Source of the DNA: Methylobacterium sp. J-078
GTDB lineage: Bacteria > Pseudomonadota > Alphaproteobacteria > Rhizobiales > Beijerinckiaceae
Direction of reading: 5' to 3'
NCBI RefSeq assembly: GCF_022829285.1
Contig: NZ_JAKSYI010000040.1
Span: 25,590 to 89,589 of the forward strand
DNA length: 64,000 nt
In this document: one piece after another, positions 28,808-39,597 of the stretch
Numbering within the stretch: position 1 is the first letter of the stretch
How the letters are laid out: each line of letters opens with the position of its first letter
Program-made: the position numbers and the translations under genes
The notes under the pieces: generated by a model
Seen by the model: the letters and a program-made list of their open reading frames with translations, nothing else
What the model was told of the DNA's origin: nothing
Databases searched by the model: none

Positions 28808-29395
28808 ATGACACGCTCCCCGCACACGCTGCCGCCGGATTACTTCACCGCGCTCTACGCATCGAACCCCGATCCGTGGGACTTCACCACCAGCCCCTAC
28901 GAGCACGCCAAGTACGACGCCACCCTGGCGGCGCTGGGGCGGGAGACCTACCCGCAGGCCGTGGAGGTCGGGTGCTCCATCGGCGTGCTGACCCACCGGC
29001 TGGCCGAGCGCTGCACGGCCCTGCTCGCCCTCGACGTGGCCGAGACCGCCCTCGACGCCGCCCGCGCCCGCTGCGCCGCGCAGCCCCACGTCACCTTCCG
29101 GCGCGCGGCGGTGCCGGCCGAGTGGCCCCCCGGCCGGTTCGACCTCGTGGTGCTCTCGGAGGTGCTGTACTTCTTCACGCCCGAGGATCTCGCCCGCATC
29201 GCCGAGCGCCTCGTGGCGGCGCTGAACCCGGGGGGCGAGGTCGTCCTCGTGCACTGGCTCGGGGAGACGAACTTCCCCTTGAGCGCCGACGCGGCGGTCG
29301 GGACGCTGATCGATCGGACCCGGGGCGCCCTCGAACCGGGCCAGCGGAGCCGCACCGAGGGCTACCGCCTCGACGTGCTACGGGCGCCCACGTGA
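28808..29395 (+). CDS. NodS-like SAM-dependent methyltransferase
   Basis: 195 residues, the size of rhizobial NodS, which N-methylates the glucosamine end of Nod factors. N-terminal YFTALYASNPDPWDFTTSPY and EHAKYDATLAAL is the NodS-family signature; the SAM site follows in AVEVGCSIGVLTHRLAERC (motif I), then ALDVAETAL, and FDLVVLSEVLYFF (motif IV). The WDF...YE...KY block is typical of members coupled to PIG-L deacetylases, suggesting an amino-sugar substrate, although no deacetylase is adjacent. Lies 12 bp after the acyl-CoA dehydrogenase gene and 8 bp before the cytochrome b gene. Confidence 0.85.
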   Translation: MTRSPHTLPPDYFTALYASNPDPWDFTTSPYEHAKYDATLAALGRETYPQAVEVGCSIGVLTHRLAERCTALLALDVAETALDAARARCAAQPHVTFRRAAVPAEWPPGRFDLVVLSEVLYFFTPEDLARIAERLVAALNPGGEVVLVHWLGETNFPLSADAAVGTLIDRTRGALEPGQRSRTEGYRLDVLRAPT

Positions 29396-29403
29396 GGCCC
29401 CCG

Positions 29404-30129
29404 ATGGCGGAGGACCCGGACCCTTCCCTGGTTCACCGGCACGCCGCCTGGGTGCGCCTGACCCATTGGCTCAACGCGGTCGCGTTCCTCGCCCTGGTCG
29501 TCAGCGGCATCGCGATCCTGCTTGCCCTGCCGCGCCTGTTCTGGGGCGAGACCGGGGCCAACGGGGCGCCGGCCGCCCTCGACCTGCCGCTGCCGGTCAA
29601 CCTCGAGCAGACGGGCTGGGGCCGCAACCTGCACTTCCTGTCCGCCTGGGTGCTCGTCCTCAACGGAATCGTGTACCTCATCGTGGCCTTCGTGGGCGGC
29701 CACTTCGCCCGTGACCTCGTGCCGGACCGCGACCAGCTCGCCCCGCGCCACCTCGCCCGCGAGATCGCCGACCATGCCCGCCTCAAAGCCGCCCGCGGGC
29801 GCGAGGCCCTGCGCTACAACGCCCTGCAGAAATTCGCCTATCTGGCGGTGCTGTTCGGGCTGTTTCCCCTCATGGTGCTCACCGGACTCACCATGTCGCC
29901 GGGGGTGACCGCGGCCTATCCGGAGCTCTTCACCCTGTTCGGCGGCCGGCAATCGGCGCGCACCCTGCATTTCCTCACCGCCTGCCTGCTCGTGCTCTTC
30001 CTCGTCGTCCACGTGGCCCAGGTCTTCGTCGGCGGGGCGGCCAACCTGATGCGGTCGATGATCACCGGGCGCTTCCGCATTCCCCCCGAAACGGCCCGGG
30101 AGCGCTTCACGGAGTCCCCCGATGCGTGA
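29404..30129 (+). CDS. cytochrome b561-like membrane subunit
   Basis: 241 residues with four membrane spans and membrane-facing histidines: HAAWVRLTHWLNAVAFLALV, GRNLHFLSAWVLVLNGIVYL, YNALQKFAYLAVLFGLFPLM and ARTLHFLTACLLVLFLVVHV. These are the di-heme b-type pattern of the Ni/Fe-hydrogenase-b/formate-dehydrogenase-gamma family. It overlaps the next gene, a molybdopterin oxidoreductase, by 8 bp, so the pair should form a membrane redox complex passing electrons between the quinone pool and the periplasmic molybdenum centre. The layout parallels MsrPQ and YedYZ systems, but the b subunit is of a different family. Confidence 0.85.
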   Translation: MAEDPDPSLVHRHAAWVRLTHWLNAVAFLALVVSGIAILLALPRLFWGETGANGAPAALDLPLPVNLEQTGWGRNLHFLSAWVLVLNGIVYLIVAFVGGHFARDLVPDRDQLAPRHLAREIADHARLKAARGREALRYNALQKFAYLAVLFGLFPLMVLTGLTMSPGVTAAYPELFTLFGGRQSARTLHFLTACLLVLFLVVHVAQVFVGGAANLMRSMITGRFRIPPETARERFTESPDA

Positions 30130-30862
30130 CATCTCGCGCCGCCGCCTCCTCACCGGCTCGGGCAGCCTGATCGGCGCCGGCCTCCTCGGCGGCTGCGAGG
30201 CGCCGGCCCTGTCGCGGCTGGCCTCCCCCTACGACTGGAGCAACGGCCTGACCTTCGCGGTCCAGCGCTGGCTCCAGCGACACCAGCCCCTGGTGCGCGA
30301 GTTCGGGCCCGAGGCCATCTCGGCCGTCTTCCCGACCATCAACACCACCGATCCCGACAATCCCGACTACCAGCGCTCGAAGGCGCTGGGCTTCTCCGAC
30401 TGGAAGCTCCCGGTCAGCGGTCTCGTGGCACGCCCGGCCGCCTTCTCGCTGGCCGAGCTGAAGGCGATGCCGGCCCGCACCCAGATCACCCTCCATTCCT
30501 GCGAGCAGGGCTGGTCGGCCATCGGCGGCTGGACCGGCGTTCCGCTGGCCCATCTCCTCACCCATGTCGGCCTGAAGCCCGAGGCGCGCTTCGTCGTGGT
30601 GCGCAGCGTCGACGGCTGGTGGGACAGCTACGACCTGTTCGACGCCCTCCACCCGCAGACCATCCTCGCCTACGGCATGAACGGCGGCGCCCTGCCGGTG
30701 GCGCACGGGGCGCCGGTGCGCCTGCGGGTCGAGCGCCAGCTCGGCTACAAGAGCCTGAAGTACATCAGCGCCATCGAGGCGGTGGAGCGGGTCAACGGCC
30801 TCGGCAAGGGACGCGGCAGCATGGTCGCCGAACTCGGCTTCCCCTGGTACGCGGGCATCTGA
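30122..30862 (+). CDS. periplasmic sulfite-oxidase-fold molybdopterin oxidoreductase
   Basis: 246 residues. The N-terminus carries a twin-arginine-like SRRRLLTGSGSLIGAGLLGG followed by a cysteine in lipobox context (LLGGC), so export by Tat and possible lipidation. The catalytic fold matches the oxidoreductase molybdopterin-binding family: the Mo-ligand cysteine lies in TLHSCEQGWSAIGGWTGVPL, followed by VVRSVDGWWDSYDLFDAL, LAYGMNGGALPVAHGAPVRL and YKSLKYISAIEAV. The substrate is unknown; methionine sulfoxide, sulfite or other S/N-oxides are possible. It forms a two-gene unit with the overlapping cytochrome b gene. Confidence 0.87.
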   Translation: MRDISRRRLLTGSGSLIGAGLLGGCEAPALSRLASPYDWSNGLTFAVQRWLQRHQPLVREFGPEAISAVFPTINTTDPDNPDYQRSKALGFSDWKLPVSGLVARPAAFSLAELKAMPARTQITLHSCEQGWSAIGGWTGVPLAHLLTHVGLKPEARFVVVRSVDGWWDSYDLFDALHPQTILAYGMNGGALPVAHGAPVRLRVERQLGYKSLKYISAIEAVERVNGLGKGRGSMVAELGFPWYAGI

Positions 30863-31079
30863 CCTTTCGTCGGCTCGTGTAACCCCACGTTCCAGATCCG
30901 TATTGCGATCCCCGGTCATCGTCGAACGCGTCGCAAGGTACGTAATCGGTCCGGCGGCATCGACTGTCGGAAACAGAGCAAGCCAGTCGTCATCACGATT
31001 CGAGCCAGTCCGATAACGACATTTTAAGCATGACGTTGTTTCCTCCGGTCGGAATGCATATCCGGACGGTCCCACAACG

Positions 31080-32765
31080 ATGCGCGTCTCTCTGAAATCC
31101 ATCCTGATCGGTTCGATAACCCTGCTCAGCGTCGCAGCGGCGGGGCAGGGCGTGGTCAGCCTCGTGAAGCTCAGGGCGATCGAGCGCGAGGTGACCGAGG
31201 TCGCGACGAACTGGCTTCCCTCCGTCAACGTCGTGAACACGATCAGCACGGCGACGCGCGACGTGCGGGTGAAGCTGTACCGCTTCGTCGTCGCCTCCGA
31301 GACGCCGCAGGCGCTGGCGGAGAACGAGGCGGGCCTGAAGAAGTCCCTCGACGCCCTCGACGGTATGCGCCGGACCTACGAGCCGCTGATCAGCTCCGCC
31401 GAGGAGAAGGCGCTCTACGACAGCTTCACGCCCCTGTGGGCGCGCTACATCGAGGGTCAGCAGACCGTCATCGGCCTCATGAAAGCGGGCCGGAAGGCCG
31501 ACGCCCTGGCGCTCACCACCAGCGCCGAGATGGCCGACCTGAACAACGGCGCTATCCGGGCCCTGCAGCGGGCGGTCGACTTCAACCGGGACGGGGCCCA
31601 GCGCAGCACCGCCCTCAGCACGGCCAGCGCCGGCTCGGCCATGCTCACCGCCTGGATCGCGATGGCGATCTCGCTGGCGGCCGCCATCGGCGCGATGCTC
31701 TTCAGCCTGTTCGGCGTCGCGCGTCCGATCGAGCGCATGACCCGCACCATGGGCCGGCTCGCCGGCGGCGACACCGCCGTGGACATCCCGTCCCGCACCC
31801 GCCGCGACGAGATCGGCGACATGGCCGCCGCCGTGAGCGTGTTCCGGGACAACATGATCCAGACCCGCAAACTGGAAGAGGAGACGGTGCTGGCCCGGGC
31901 GGGCGCGGAGGCGCAGCGCAAGGCGGCCACGCGGGCCATGGCCGACAGCTTCGAGGGCGCGGTGGGCGGCATCATCACCATGGTGACGAGTTCGGCCACC
32001 GAGCTGCAGGCCACCGCCCAGAGCATGGCCGGCACCGCCACCCAGACCGCCAACCAGTCCACCAGCGTCGCGGCGGCGGCCGAGGAGGCCGCCTCGAACG
32101 TCAACACCGTGGCGGCGGCGGCCGAGGAGCTCGGCTCCTCGGTGCTCGAGATCGGCCGCCAAGTCGGCAGCTCCGCCGCCATGGCGCAGGCCGCCGTCGC
32201 CGAGGCCGCCCAGACCGCCACCTTCGTGCAGAACCTCAACACGGCGGTGGCCCGCATCGGCGACGTGGTGACGATGATCACGAGCATCGCCGGCCAGACC
32301 AACCTCCTGGCGCTCAACGCCACCATCGAGGCGGCGCGCGCCGGGGAGGCCGGCCGGGGCTTCGCGGTGGTCGCCGCCGAGGTCAAGGAACTCGCCAACC
32401 AGACGGCGCGGGCCACCGAGGAGATCGGCGGCCACATCGCCCAGATCCAGGGCTCGACGACCCAGGCGGTGCAGGCGATCGGCGGGATCGCGGCGCGCAT
32501 CCAGGAGATCAGCGGTGTCGCCACCTCGATCTCGGCGGCCGTCGAGGAGCAGGGCGCCGCCACCCAGGAGATCGTGCGCAACGTGGCCCAGGCGGCCATG
32601 GGCACGGGGGCGGTCACGAGCAACATCGCGGGCGTGGCGGGCGCGGCCGAGGAGACGGGGGCGGCCGCCGCCCAGGTGCTGGGCGCCGCCTCCGAGCTGT
32701 CGCGCCAGTCCGAGCACCTCAGCGCCGAGGTCCAGCGCTTCCTCGCCACCGTGCGCGCTGCCTGA
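31080..32765 (+). CDS. methyl-accepting chemotaxis protein
   Basis: 561 residues. First membrane span at about 8-28, then a periplasmic four-helix-bundle sensor (4HB_MCP type, about residues 30-180, with [20 protein letters not shown]), second span at about 186-208, HAMP domain ([20 protein letters not shown]), and a cytoplasmic signalling domain with the invariant hairpin tip [20 protein letters not shown]. No CheR-binding pentapeptide at the C-terminus (ends FLATVRAA). Helical-bundle sensors respond to small molecules or energy state; the ligand cannot be predicted. A single transcription unit with no che genes adjacent. Confidence 0.93.
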   Translation: MRVSLKSILIGSITLLSVAAAGQGVVSLVKLRAIEREVTEVATNWLPSVNVVNTISTATRDVRVKLYRFVVASETPQALAENEAGLKKSLDALDGMRRTYEPLISSAEEKALYDSFTPLWARYIEGQQTVIGLMKAGRKADALALTTSAEMADLNNGAIRALQRAVDFNRDGAQRSTALSTASAGSAMLTAWIAMAISLAAAIGAMLFSLFGVARPIERMTRTMGRLAGGDTAVDIPSRTRRDEIGDMAAAVSVFRDNMIQTRKLEEETVLARAGAEAQRKAATRAMADSFEGAVGGIITMVTSSATELQATAQSMAGTATQTANQSTSVAAAAEEAASNVNTVAAAAEELGSSVLEIGRQVGSSAAMAQAAVAEAAQTATFVQNLNTAVARIGDVVTMITSIAGQTNLLALNATIEAARAGEAGRGFAVVAAEVKELANQTARATEEIGGHIAQIQGSTTQAVQAIGGIAARIQEISGVATSISAAVEEQGAATQEIVRNVAQAAMGTGAVTSNIAGVAGAAEETGAAAAQVLGAASELSRQSEHLSAEVQRFLATVRAA

Positions 32766-32889
32766 GGGCACAGATTGAGTAATCGGGCCTTCGCCAGACT
32801 TCCCCGTGTCGCGGAACGTCGCAAACTGCTTGATGGTGTAGCCCGGTCTGCCGGCAGGACGCCCCGACCGATCATCCGGGAGCAGGGTC

Positions 32890-33348
32890 ATGCGCGACTA
32901 GGCCGGCCTGGATGTCTCGCTCGCTGTCAGAGATCTCGGTGTGCCTCGTCGAGGAGGGGAGCAAGATCCCCCGAGAGGCCAAGGTCGCAAGTGAACCGGC
33001 AGCGCCAGCGACATGGCTCGGTTCGCCAAGTCGCGCCCGGTTGGGGCGATACTCGGTTTGGTGCCGCGCAAGCATCAGTCCGGGGAGGTGGACCGGAACG
33101 GGAGGATCATCATGACCGGCGACACCGAGGCGCGCGCCGCGCTGTTCGAGGCGGCACACGTCATGGCGCACCGGGTCAAGATCTGGTCCGGGCTGAAGGC
33201 GTCGGCGACGAAAGTGGCACAGCGGCAGGGCAACGAGCGCGCGACCGTGGCGCTGGCCCGCAACATGGCGGTGGTGATGAATCGGATGTGGGTGAATGGC
33301 ACGACCTTCCGCTTCAGCGCAGACGAGGCTGCGGCCGTCGCTGCGTAG
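32890..33348 (+). pseudogene. IS110-family transposase remnant (internally deleted, frameshifted)
   Basis: The N-terminal IS110 sequence is visible as MRD-stop-AGLDVSL at 32890 and, after a frameshift, ISVCLVEEGSKIPREAKVAS. It jumps near 33010 into the conserved C-terminal part in a third frame: MARFAKSRPVGAILGLVPRK, HQSGEVDRNGRII, ARAALFEAAHVMAHRVKIWS and ATVALARNMAVVMNRMWVNG, ending at 33348. Some 200 or more central residues are missing, along with much of the RuvC-like catalytic core, so it is inactive. It marks the left border of an AT-rich patch, consistent with past insertion and decay. Confidence 0.85.
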
Positions 33349-33631
33349 GCATTTCACGGTTTGCAGGGATCGAGGTCGGGCGCGCCTGGCCTCGAAGTGT
33401 CGTCCTCACGGGGACGGGCGGGAGGTGAAGCCGGAATGACGGGTGTGCTGGCCCTTGGGCCAAGTCCGCTGTCGCATATAGGCTCGCCTCTCATCGGAAC
33501 GCGATCCTGTGGCGGCCACCGTGCCGACCACGGACAGACGCCAAGAGCCCCGTGGGTACGAGATAATGACGTACGACGACCCGACCGCCGAGTGCGCCTT
33601 TGCGATCGGGGAATGCAAACGCTCGACCTTG

Positions 33632-33832
33632 CTAATCTTTCTCACCGCATTCACGCAGTCGCCGATCCTTCTCCCAGATATACTCAGGGGCGGACTCATC
33701 ATGGCATCTACTTATGTGATTATTGATTAAATTCAATAAATAAAAATATAGATTATTCGCAGCAAATATACCTGATAACACAAGAATGAATGCGAGGATA
33801 ATTTTCTTCCATCGCAATGAAATTCGAGCCAT
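33632..33832 (-). CDS. possible small AT-rich membrane protein
   Basis: From ATG 33832 the frame encodes about 66 residues: a basic start (MARISLRWKK), a membrane helix (IILAFILVLSGIFAANNLYF) and a polar tail. Base composition is far below the window average, so ordinary codon-bias checks do not help. The hydrophobic helix is the only positive evidence. It may belong with the membrane protein just upstream (33899-34321). Confidence 0.3.
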   Translation of the reverse strand: MARISLRWKKIILAFILVLSGIFAANNLYFYLLNLINNHISRCHDESAPEYIWEKDRRLRECGEKD

Positions 33833-33898
33833 AACGCTGAGAGACTTTCCCGATTTGCTCGGCACCGAATACGAGACAGGCTCCGCAACCCGCGCATG

Positions 33899-34321
33899 TT
33901 AGGCAGGACTAAACACGTCACCGAACCCAAAGACGTTCTTTCCAGCAGCCATCGCAAGGAGCGTGAAGGCGGCTGCCAATAACCAAATCATGCGGCGAAA
34001 AACTCGGTGACCTTGCCGATTCGCCACAATGGACAGAGTTGTTAGCCAGAAACCTATTAGCCAGAATGGTAAAGACAGAACGAACAGCAACCAAAACCCG
34101 AGCTCATGGGCTCCCTTTGGTGGTCTGTTTAGGGCATTCGATGCGCTGAGCGGTAAAAAATAACCAATAACGGACAGGGATATTATCGAAACAACAAAGC
34201 TCGCTATAATTGTTGCCGTCCAAAGCACTGGATTCCTGAATCTAATCACGCCAACTCCGCTGACAAGATTTCGATATACTATAAATTTTGGTCTACACAT
34301 AAACGTGGAATCGGAAGCCAT
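33899..34321 (-). CDS. AT-rich hypothetical membrane protein, probably acquired
   Basis: 140 residues from ATG 34321, with ATG 34300 as an alternative. Three predicted spans: WTATIIASFVVSIISLSVIG, FWLLFVLSLPFWLIGFWLTT and MIWLLAAAFTLLAMAAG. Codon usage and GC content differ strongly from the flanking genes, and the stretch from the IS110 relic to the urease terminator looks like a transferred segment. No family is recognised. Confidence 0.5.
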   Translation of the reverse strand: MASDSTFMCRPKFIVYRNLVSGVGVIRFRNPVLWTATIIASFVVSIISLSVIGYFLPLSASNALNRPPKGAHELGFWLLFVLSLPFWLIGFWLTTLSIVANRQGHRVFRRMIWLLAAAFTLLAMAAGKNVFGFGDVFSPA

Positions 34322-34410
34322 ACTTTCTACATGCGCGGACCTTTCGGCAAGCGCGATGGCATGGCCCCTAGACGGCGGAAGCCCAATCACAGACGCCACT
34401 GTCGAGAGGG

Positions 34411-34438
34411 AAAAGGGCCCGGCGCGATCCGGGCCCTT
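34411..34438 (-). terminator. rho-independent terminator of the urease operon
   Basis: A 10-bp perfect stem (34413-34422 with 34429-34438, six-base loop), read on the minus strand, is followed by TT at its foot, extending a T-rich 3' side. It lies 32 bp after the ureG stop and is the clearest intrinsic terminator in the window. Confidence 0.85.
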
Positions 34439-34470
34439 CGTCGTCTCGAGCTCGGCGGCTGGCGGCGCCT

Positions 34471-35124
34471 TCAGGCCCCTGAACGCTCAGACCCCTGGCC
34501 GAGCCCCCCGGCCTCGACCACGAAGCGCGCGATGGCATCCGCCCCGTGGCCGTCGCGGAGCGACGCGAACACGTAGGGCCGGGCGCCGCGCATGCGCTTG
34601 GTGTCGGATTCCATGATGCCGAGATCGGCGCCGACGAGCGGCGCGAGGTCGGTCTTGTTGACGATGAGGAGGTCCGAGCGGGTGATGCCCGGCCCCCCCT
34701 TGCGGGGGATCTTCTCGCCCCCCGCCACGTCGATGACGTAGAGGGTGATGTCGGCGAGTTCCGGCGAGAAGGTCGCGGCGAGGTTGTCGCCGCCGGATTC
34801 GATCAGGATGAGGTCGAGCTTGGGGAAGCGCCGACGCATCTCGGCCACCGCCGCGAGGTTGATCGAGGCGTCCTCGCGGATTGCCGTATGCGGGCACCCC
34901 CCCGTCTCGACGCCCATGATCCGCTCCTCCGGCAGGGCACCCGCCACGGTGAGGAGGCGCGCATCCTCCTTGGTGTAGATGTCGTTTGTGATCGCGCAGA
35001 TCTCGTAGGCATCGCGGAAGCGCTTGCAGAGTTGCTCCATCAGGGCGGTCTTGCCGGAGCCGACGGGACCGCCGATGCCGACGCGGAGCGGGCCGTTGGG
35101 GGAGGGGCCGTTGGCGGAGATCAT
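34471..35124 (-). CDS. ureG: urease accessory GTPase
   Basis: 217 residues. SIMIBI-class GTPase that delivers nickel to apo-urease with UreE, UreF and UreD/H. Shows the P-loop [17 protein letters not shown], the nickel-binding Cys-Pro-His in [39 protein letters not shown] and the guanine-specificity motif [12 protein letters not shown]. Last gene of the urease cluster; 23 bp after ureF and followed by a strong terminator. Confidence 0.97.
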   Translation of the reverse strand: MISANGPSPNGPLRVGIGGPVGSGKTALMEQLCKRFRDAYEICAITNDIYTKEDARLLTVAGALPEERIMGVETGGCPHTAIREDASINLAAVAEMRRRFPKLDLILIESGGDNLAATFSPELADITLYVIDVAGGEKIPRKGGPGITRSDLLIVNKTDLAPLVGADLGIMESDTKRMRGARPYVFASLRDGHGADAIARFVVEAGGLGQGSERSGA

Positions 35125-35147
35125 GGCGGGGTCCTCAAGAGGGGGCC

Positions 35148-35822
35148 TCAGGAGCGGAAGATGCGGGAATACTGGGTCTCGTGCCGGAACGAGCCGAGGT
35201 CGAGGTTCAGGGTGGCGCTGCCGAGATCGTCGAGGCTGAGCGCCGGGATCGTGGCGGAGAGCGCCGTCACCCGCGGCGTCAGGGCGGCAATGATCCGGGT
35301 GCCCGCGCTCTGGCCGATGGGCGCGCAGCGCAGGGCCGCCGAGACGAGGTTCTGCAGGAAGGCGAGGCCGAAGCCGGCGAGCACCGGGGGGAGCGCCATG
35401 CGGTGCGCGCCGGCCGCGAGGCCGACGGCCACCGGGTAGGCCACCGCGCCGTCGAGGGCGGTCGCGAGGTGGGCGAGGCCGGGCGCCCCCCAAGCCGCCG
35501 TCGTGGCGTCGAGGAAGCTGCTTCCCTGCTGGCTCGTCTCCAGGTGCAGTTCGCGCGAGGGGGCCAGGGCCAGGGCGAGGTCGTTGAGGTCGACCAGCGC
35601 CCGCGCATCCCCGGCGCGCGCCGCCGCGTGGGCGTGGGCCAGGAGGATCAGGTCGTTGCGGCCCGAGCCGTACGCGAGCACGTCGGCGAGCCATTCCGTC
35701 AGGGAAGCTTCGTCACCGACCTCGCCGGAATCCACCGCCGCCTCGAGCCCGTGCGAGTAGGCATAGGCGCCCACCGGATAGCCCGGCGACAGCCACGCCA
35801 TCAGGCGCAGGGCCTCAATCAT
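35148..35822 (-). CDS. ureF: urease accessory protein
   Basis: 224 residues, all-helical UreF. Landmarks are [20 protein letters not shown] at the N-terminus, [20 protein letters not shown], and the conserved C-terminal [21 protein letters not shown]. UreF acts as a GTPase-gating partner between UreD/H and UreG during assembly of the nickel centre. Starts within the end of ureE (8-bp overlap), so translation is coupled. Confidence 0.95.
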   Translation of the reverse strand: MIEALRLMAWLSPGYPVGAYAYSHGLEAAVDSGEVGDEASLTEWLADVLAYGSGRNDLILLAHAHAAARAGDARALVDLNDLALALAPSRELHLETSQQGSSFLDATTAAWGAPGLAHLATALDGAVAYPVAVGLAAGAHRMALPPVLAGFGLAFLQNLVSAALRCAPIGQSAGTRIIAALTPRVTALSATIPALSLDDLGSATLNLDLGSFRHETQYSRIFRS

Positions 35823-36339
35823 GGGCGTGCGGATGCGCGTGGTGATGGCCGTCGTGGGGGTGCGCATGGTCGTGGTGGGCATGGCCGTGATGGTGGTGGC
35901 CGGCGGCCTCGCCCGCATAGGCGCCGCCCTCGGGGCGGAACGGGCGCTCCACCGCCTCGGCGCTGCCGCCGAGACCCCGCACCATCTCGGCGAGCACGTG
36001 GTCGAAGGCGATGTAGACCGCGTCCGGCCCGATCTCGGCCGGGATGTGCCGGTTGCCGATGTGCCAGATCAGCCGCTTGAGGGCGTGGTTGTCGGGCGCG
36101 CGGATCGCCAACAGCCGCTCCGGCGCGGCCTCGACCCAGATCAGCCGCCCATCCTGCAGCACCAGGGCGTCGCCGTCGTCGAGCACGGTCGGCTCGGGCA
36201 GGTCGAGGAGGAACGCCAGCCCGCCCGCGGCGCGCATCGCCATGCGCCGGCGGTGCCGGTCGCCGTGGTCGAGGACGATGCGGTCGACGATCTCGCCGGC
36301 GAGGGCGTCGCGGCGCAGGACGTGGGTGGCGCGGATCAT
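35815..36339 (-). CDS. ureE: urease nickel metallochaperone with histidine-rich tail
   Basis: 174 residues. N-terminal peptide-binding domain ([15 protein letters not shown] segment, [19 protein letters not shown]) and a metal-binding domain with [15 protein letters not shown], where the conserved dimer-interface histidine lies. The C-terminal 30 residues are strongly enriched in histidine ([20 protein letters not shown]), a nickel-storage tail seen in only some UreE proteins. The tail ends in the sequence that overlaps the ureF start. Confidence 0.95.
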   Translation of the reverse strand: MIRATHVLRRDALAGEIVDRIVLDHGDRHRRRMAMRAAGGLAFLLDLPEPTVLDDGDALVLQDGRLIWVEAAPERLLAIRAPDNHALKRLIWHIGNRHIPAEIGPDAVYIAFDHVLAEMVRGLGGSAEAVERPFRPEGGAYAGEAAGHHHHGHAHHDHAHPHDGHHHAHPHAHD

Positions 36340-36402
36340 GAACGAAAAACCGGTTGGCGCTCAGCCTCGTGCCGCTGAGCGTGGACGCAACGCAAGCCGA
36401 CC

Positions 36403-38130
<1,728 letters not shown>

Positions 38131-38175
38131 CACTTAGTCCAGAAAAAGCGATCGAAAGACTTTGAACGAAAAATG

Positions 38176-38667
38176 CTAAGATCTGTAGTGAGTTCTTACC
38201 CTAGATGACCAAGATCTAATTCCCTCTCGAATGCCCTCCGAATTATCTGCACTCAGTTTTATCAGAAAGGAATCTGATGATCCTGTATCAAACAATCCTC
38301 CAACCACACCCTCTTCTCGCAAAATCAAGAGCGGCTTACCCAAAGCAAACAGGATACCCGCCTCAAGATGATTCCAAGGAGTAGGGTGCAACGTTTGATT
38401 AGCCGAGGATTTTTGAGGAGTATTTACTTTGTAAAATCCGTTTATGATCCAAGCCTGCTGGAAACCAAGAATTATTCCACCAAAGCACGATCTCGCAATG
38501 TACAATACTTCTGACAAAGGATTTGTGTCTGGAAAATCGGTACGTCCCAGGGCTCTGCCTTCCAGATTTTCTTCCTTAAGAAATTCAACCACAAGGTCGT
38601 AAGATTTTCTTTGTTCGGAACTTAGAGAAGTAGGCGCCGATAGGAATACTGGAATTTTTATTGCCAT
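38176..38667 (-). CDS. AT-rich TIR/deoxyribosyltransferase-like protein inserted in the urease operon
   Basis: 163 residues, starting 2 bp after the ureAB stop and ending 45 bp before ureC. GC content is roughly 40-45%, against about 70% around it. The fold looks alpha/beta: a first strand KIPVFLSAPT, ARSCFGGIILGFQQAWI, then WNHLEAGILFALGKPLLIL followed by REEGVVGGLFD. The Glu102-Ala-Gly...Ala-Leu-Gly-Lys-Pro phrase matches the catalytic-glutamate helix of nucleoside 2-deoxyribosyltransferases and TIR-like NADases. Similar short proteins occur as stand-alone accessory genes, some near defence loci. It has no known role in urease maturation. Function not demonstrated; the family link is my reading of motifs. 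Confidence 0.6.
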   Translation of the reverse strand: MAIKIPVFLSAPTSLSSEQRKSYDLVVEFLKEENLEGRALGRTDFPDTNPLSEVLYIARSCFGGIILGFQQAWIINGFYKVNTPQKSSANQTLHPTPWNHLEAGILFALGKPLLILREEGVVGGLFDTGSSDSFLIKLSADNSEGIREGIRSWSSRVRTHYRS

Positions 38668-38669
38668 AA

Positions 38670-39290
38670 TTACAAAGTTCCCATCACGTCGCCGCGGAAG
38701 CCGTACACGGTGCGGCCTCCGCCGAGGGGCACCAGCACCACCTCGCGGGTCACGCCGGGCTCGAAGCGCACCGCCGTGCCGGGGGCGATGTCGAGGCGCT
38801 GGCCGCGGGCCTTCTCGCGCTCGAAGGTCAGGCCGGGATTGACCTCGTAGAAGTGGTAGTGCGAGCCGACCTGGATCGGGCGGTCGCCGACGTTGGACAC
38901 GCTCAGCAGGGTGCGGAGCGCGCCTTCGTTGAAGACGATCTCGCCGGGCAGCGTGGTCACGGTGCCGGGCACCTCCGCCGAGGCCGCGCCCCGGATCGGG
39001 TGGTGCACGGTGACGAGCTTGGTGCCGTCGGGAAACGTCGCCTCGACCTGGATGTCGTGGATCATCTCGGGGATGCCGTCCATGCATTGCTCGGCGGTGA
39101 GCACGTGCCCGCCCGCCTGCATCAGCTCCGAGACCGAGCGCCCGTCCCGCGCCCCCTCGACCACGAAGTCGCTGATCAGCGCCACCGCCTCCGGGTAGTT
39201 CAGCTTCACCCCGCGGGCGAGGCGGTTGCGGGCCACCTGCGCGGCCATGGCGAGGAGGAGCTTGTCCTTTTCGCGTGGGGTCAGGAGCAC
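38670..39290 (-). CDS. ureAB: fused urease subunits gamma and beta
   Basis: 206 residues from GTG 39290, with GAGG 7 bases upstream. Residues 1-100 are the gamma subunit ([40 protein letters not shown]), and 101-206 the beta subunit ([51 protein letters not shown]). The fusion of UreA and UreB occurs in several bacterial groups. The last three codons (GGA ACT TTG) and the TAA stop have the AT-rich style of the downstream inserted gene, not of the rest of this gene. No ureD/H gene is present in the window. Confidence 0.96.
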   Translation of the reverse strand: MLLTPREKDKLLLAMAAQVARNRLARGVKLNYPEAVALISDFVVEGARDGRSVSELMQAGGHVLTAEQCMDGIPEMIHDIQVEATFPDGTKLVTVHHPIRGAASAEVPGTVTTLPGEIVFNEGALRTLLSVSNVGDRPIQVGSHYHFYEVNPGLTFEREKARGQRLDIAPGTAVRFEPGVTREVVLVPLGGGRTVYGFRGDVMGTL

Positions 39291-39597
39291 GGGGGAACCT
39301 CGGGTGTTGAACGAACGAGTGGAGACTTGAACACGCCGGCCCTCAAGGCAAGGACCGTGCGCGCAACGCATGCAAGCGGCGATGCCCCTTTTGCAAGCGG
39401 GACACGCTCCGTCATCCGAGCCCCCTCACGGCGCGGGGCCAGCTTGTGGCGGGAGGTTCCGAACTTGCCGGTCACGGCACTCAATACGACGCGAGGTCGA
39501 AGAACAGCCGAGGCGATAAAGGATTTTTCAATCACAGGCTGCCAAGGACAATCATGCGCTCGTTCTTGTTGTACGAACAGCCGCGCCGAGGATTGTG
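39291..39597. other. 307-bp divergent spacer upstream of ureAB
   Basis: Promoter region shared by the urease operon (minus) and the gene at 39598 (plus). I saw no clear NtrC site or sigma-54 element. The right third (39500-39597) is AT-richer and continues the atypical composition into the next gene. Confidence 0.5.

Noticed and set aside
28876..30129. A long plus-strand frame joining the methyltransferase and cytochrome b genes as one fusion
   Set aside because: Upstream of 29404 the frame is a shifted reading of the methyltransferase gene; the cytochrome b gene has its own ATG at 29404.
33509..33730. A 73-codon frame between the IS110 relic and the AT-rich patch
   Set aside because: No recognisable features; it crosses the composition boundary and is better explained as chance.
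35821..36378. A plus-strand valine/arginine-rich frame opposite ureE
   Set aside because: It is the complement of the histidine-rich ureE tail, where CAC/CAT codons read as GTG/ATG.
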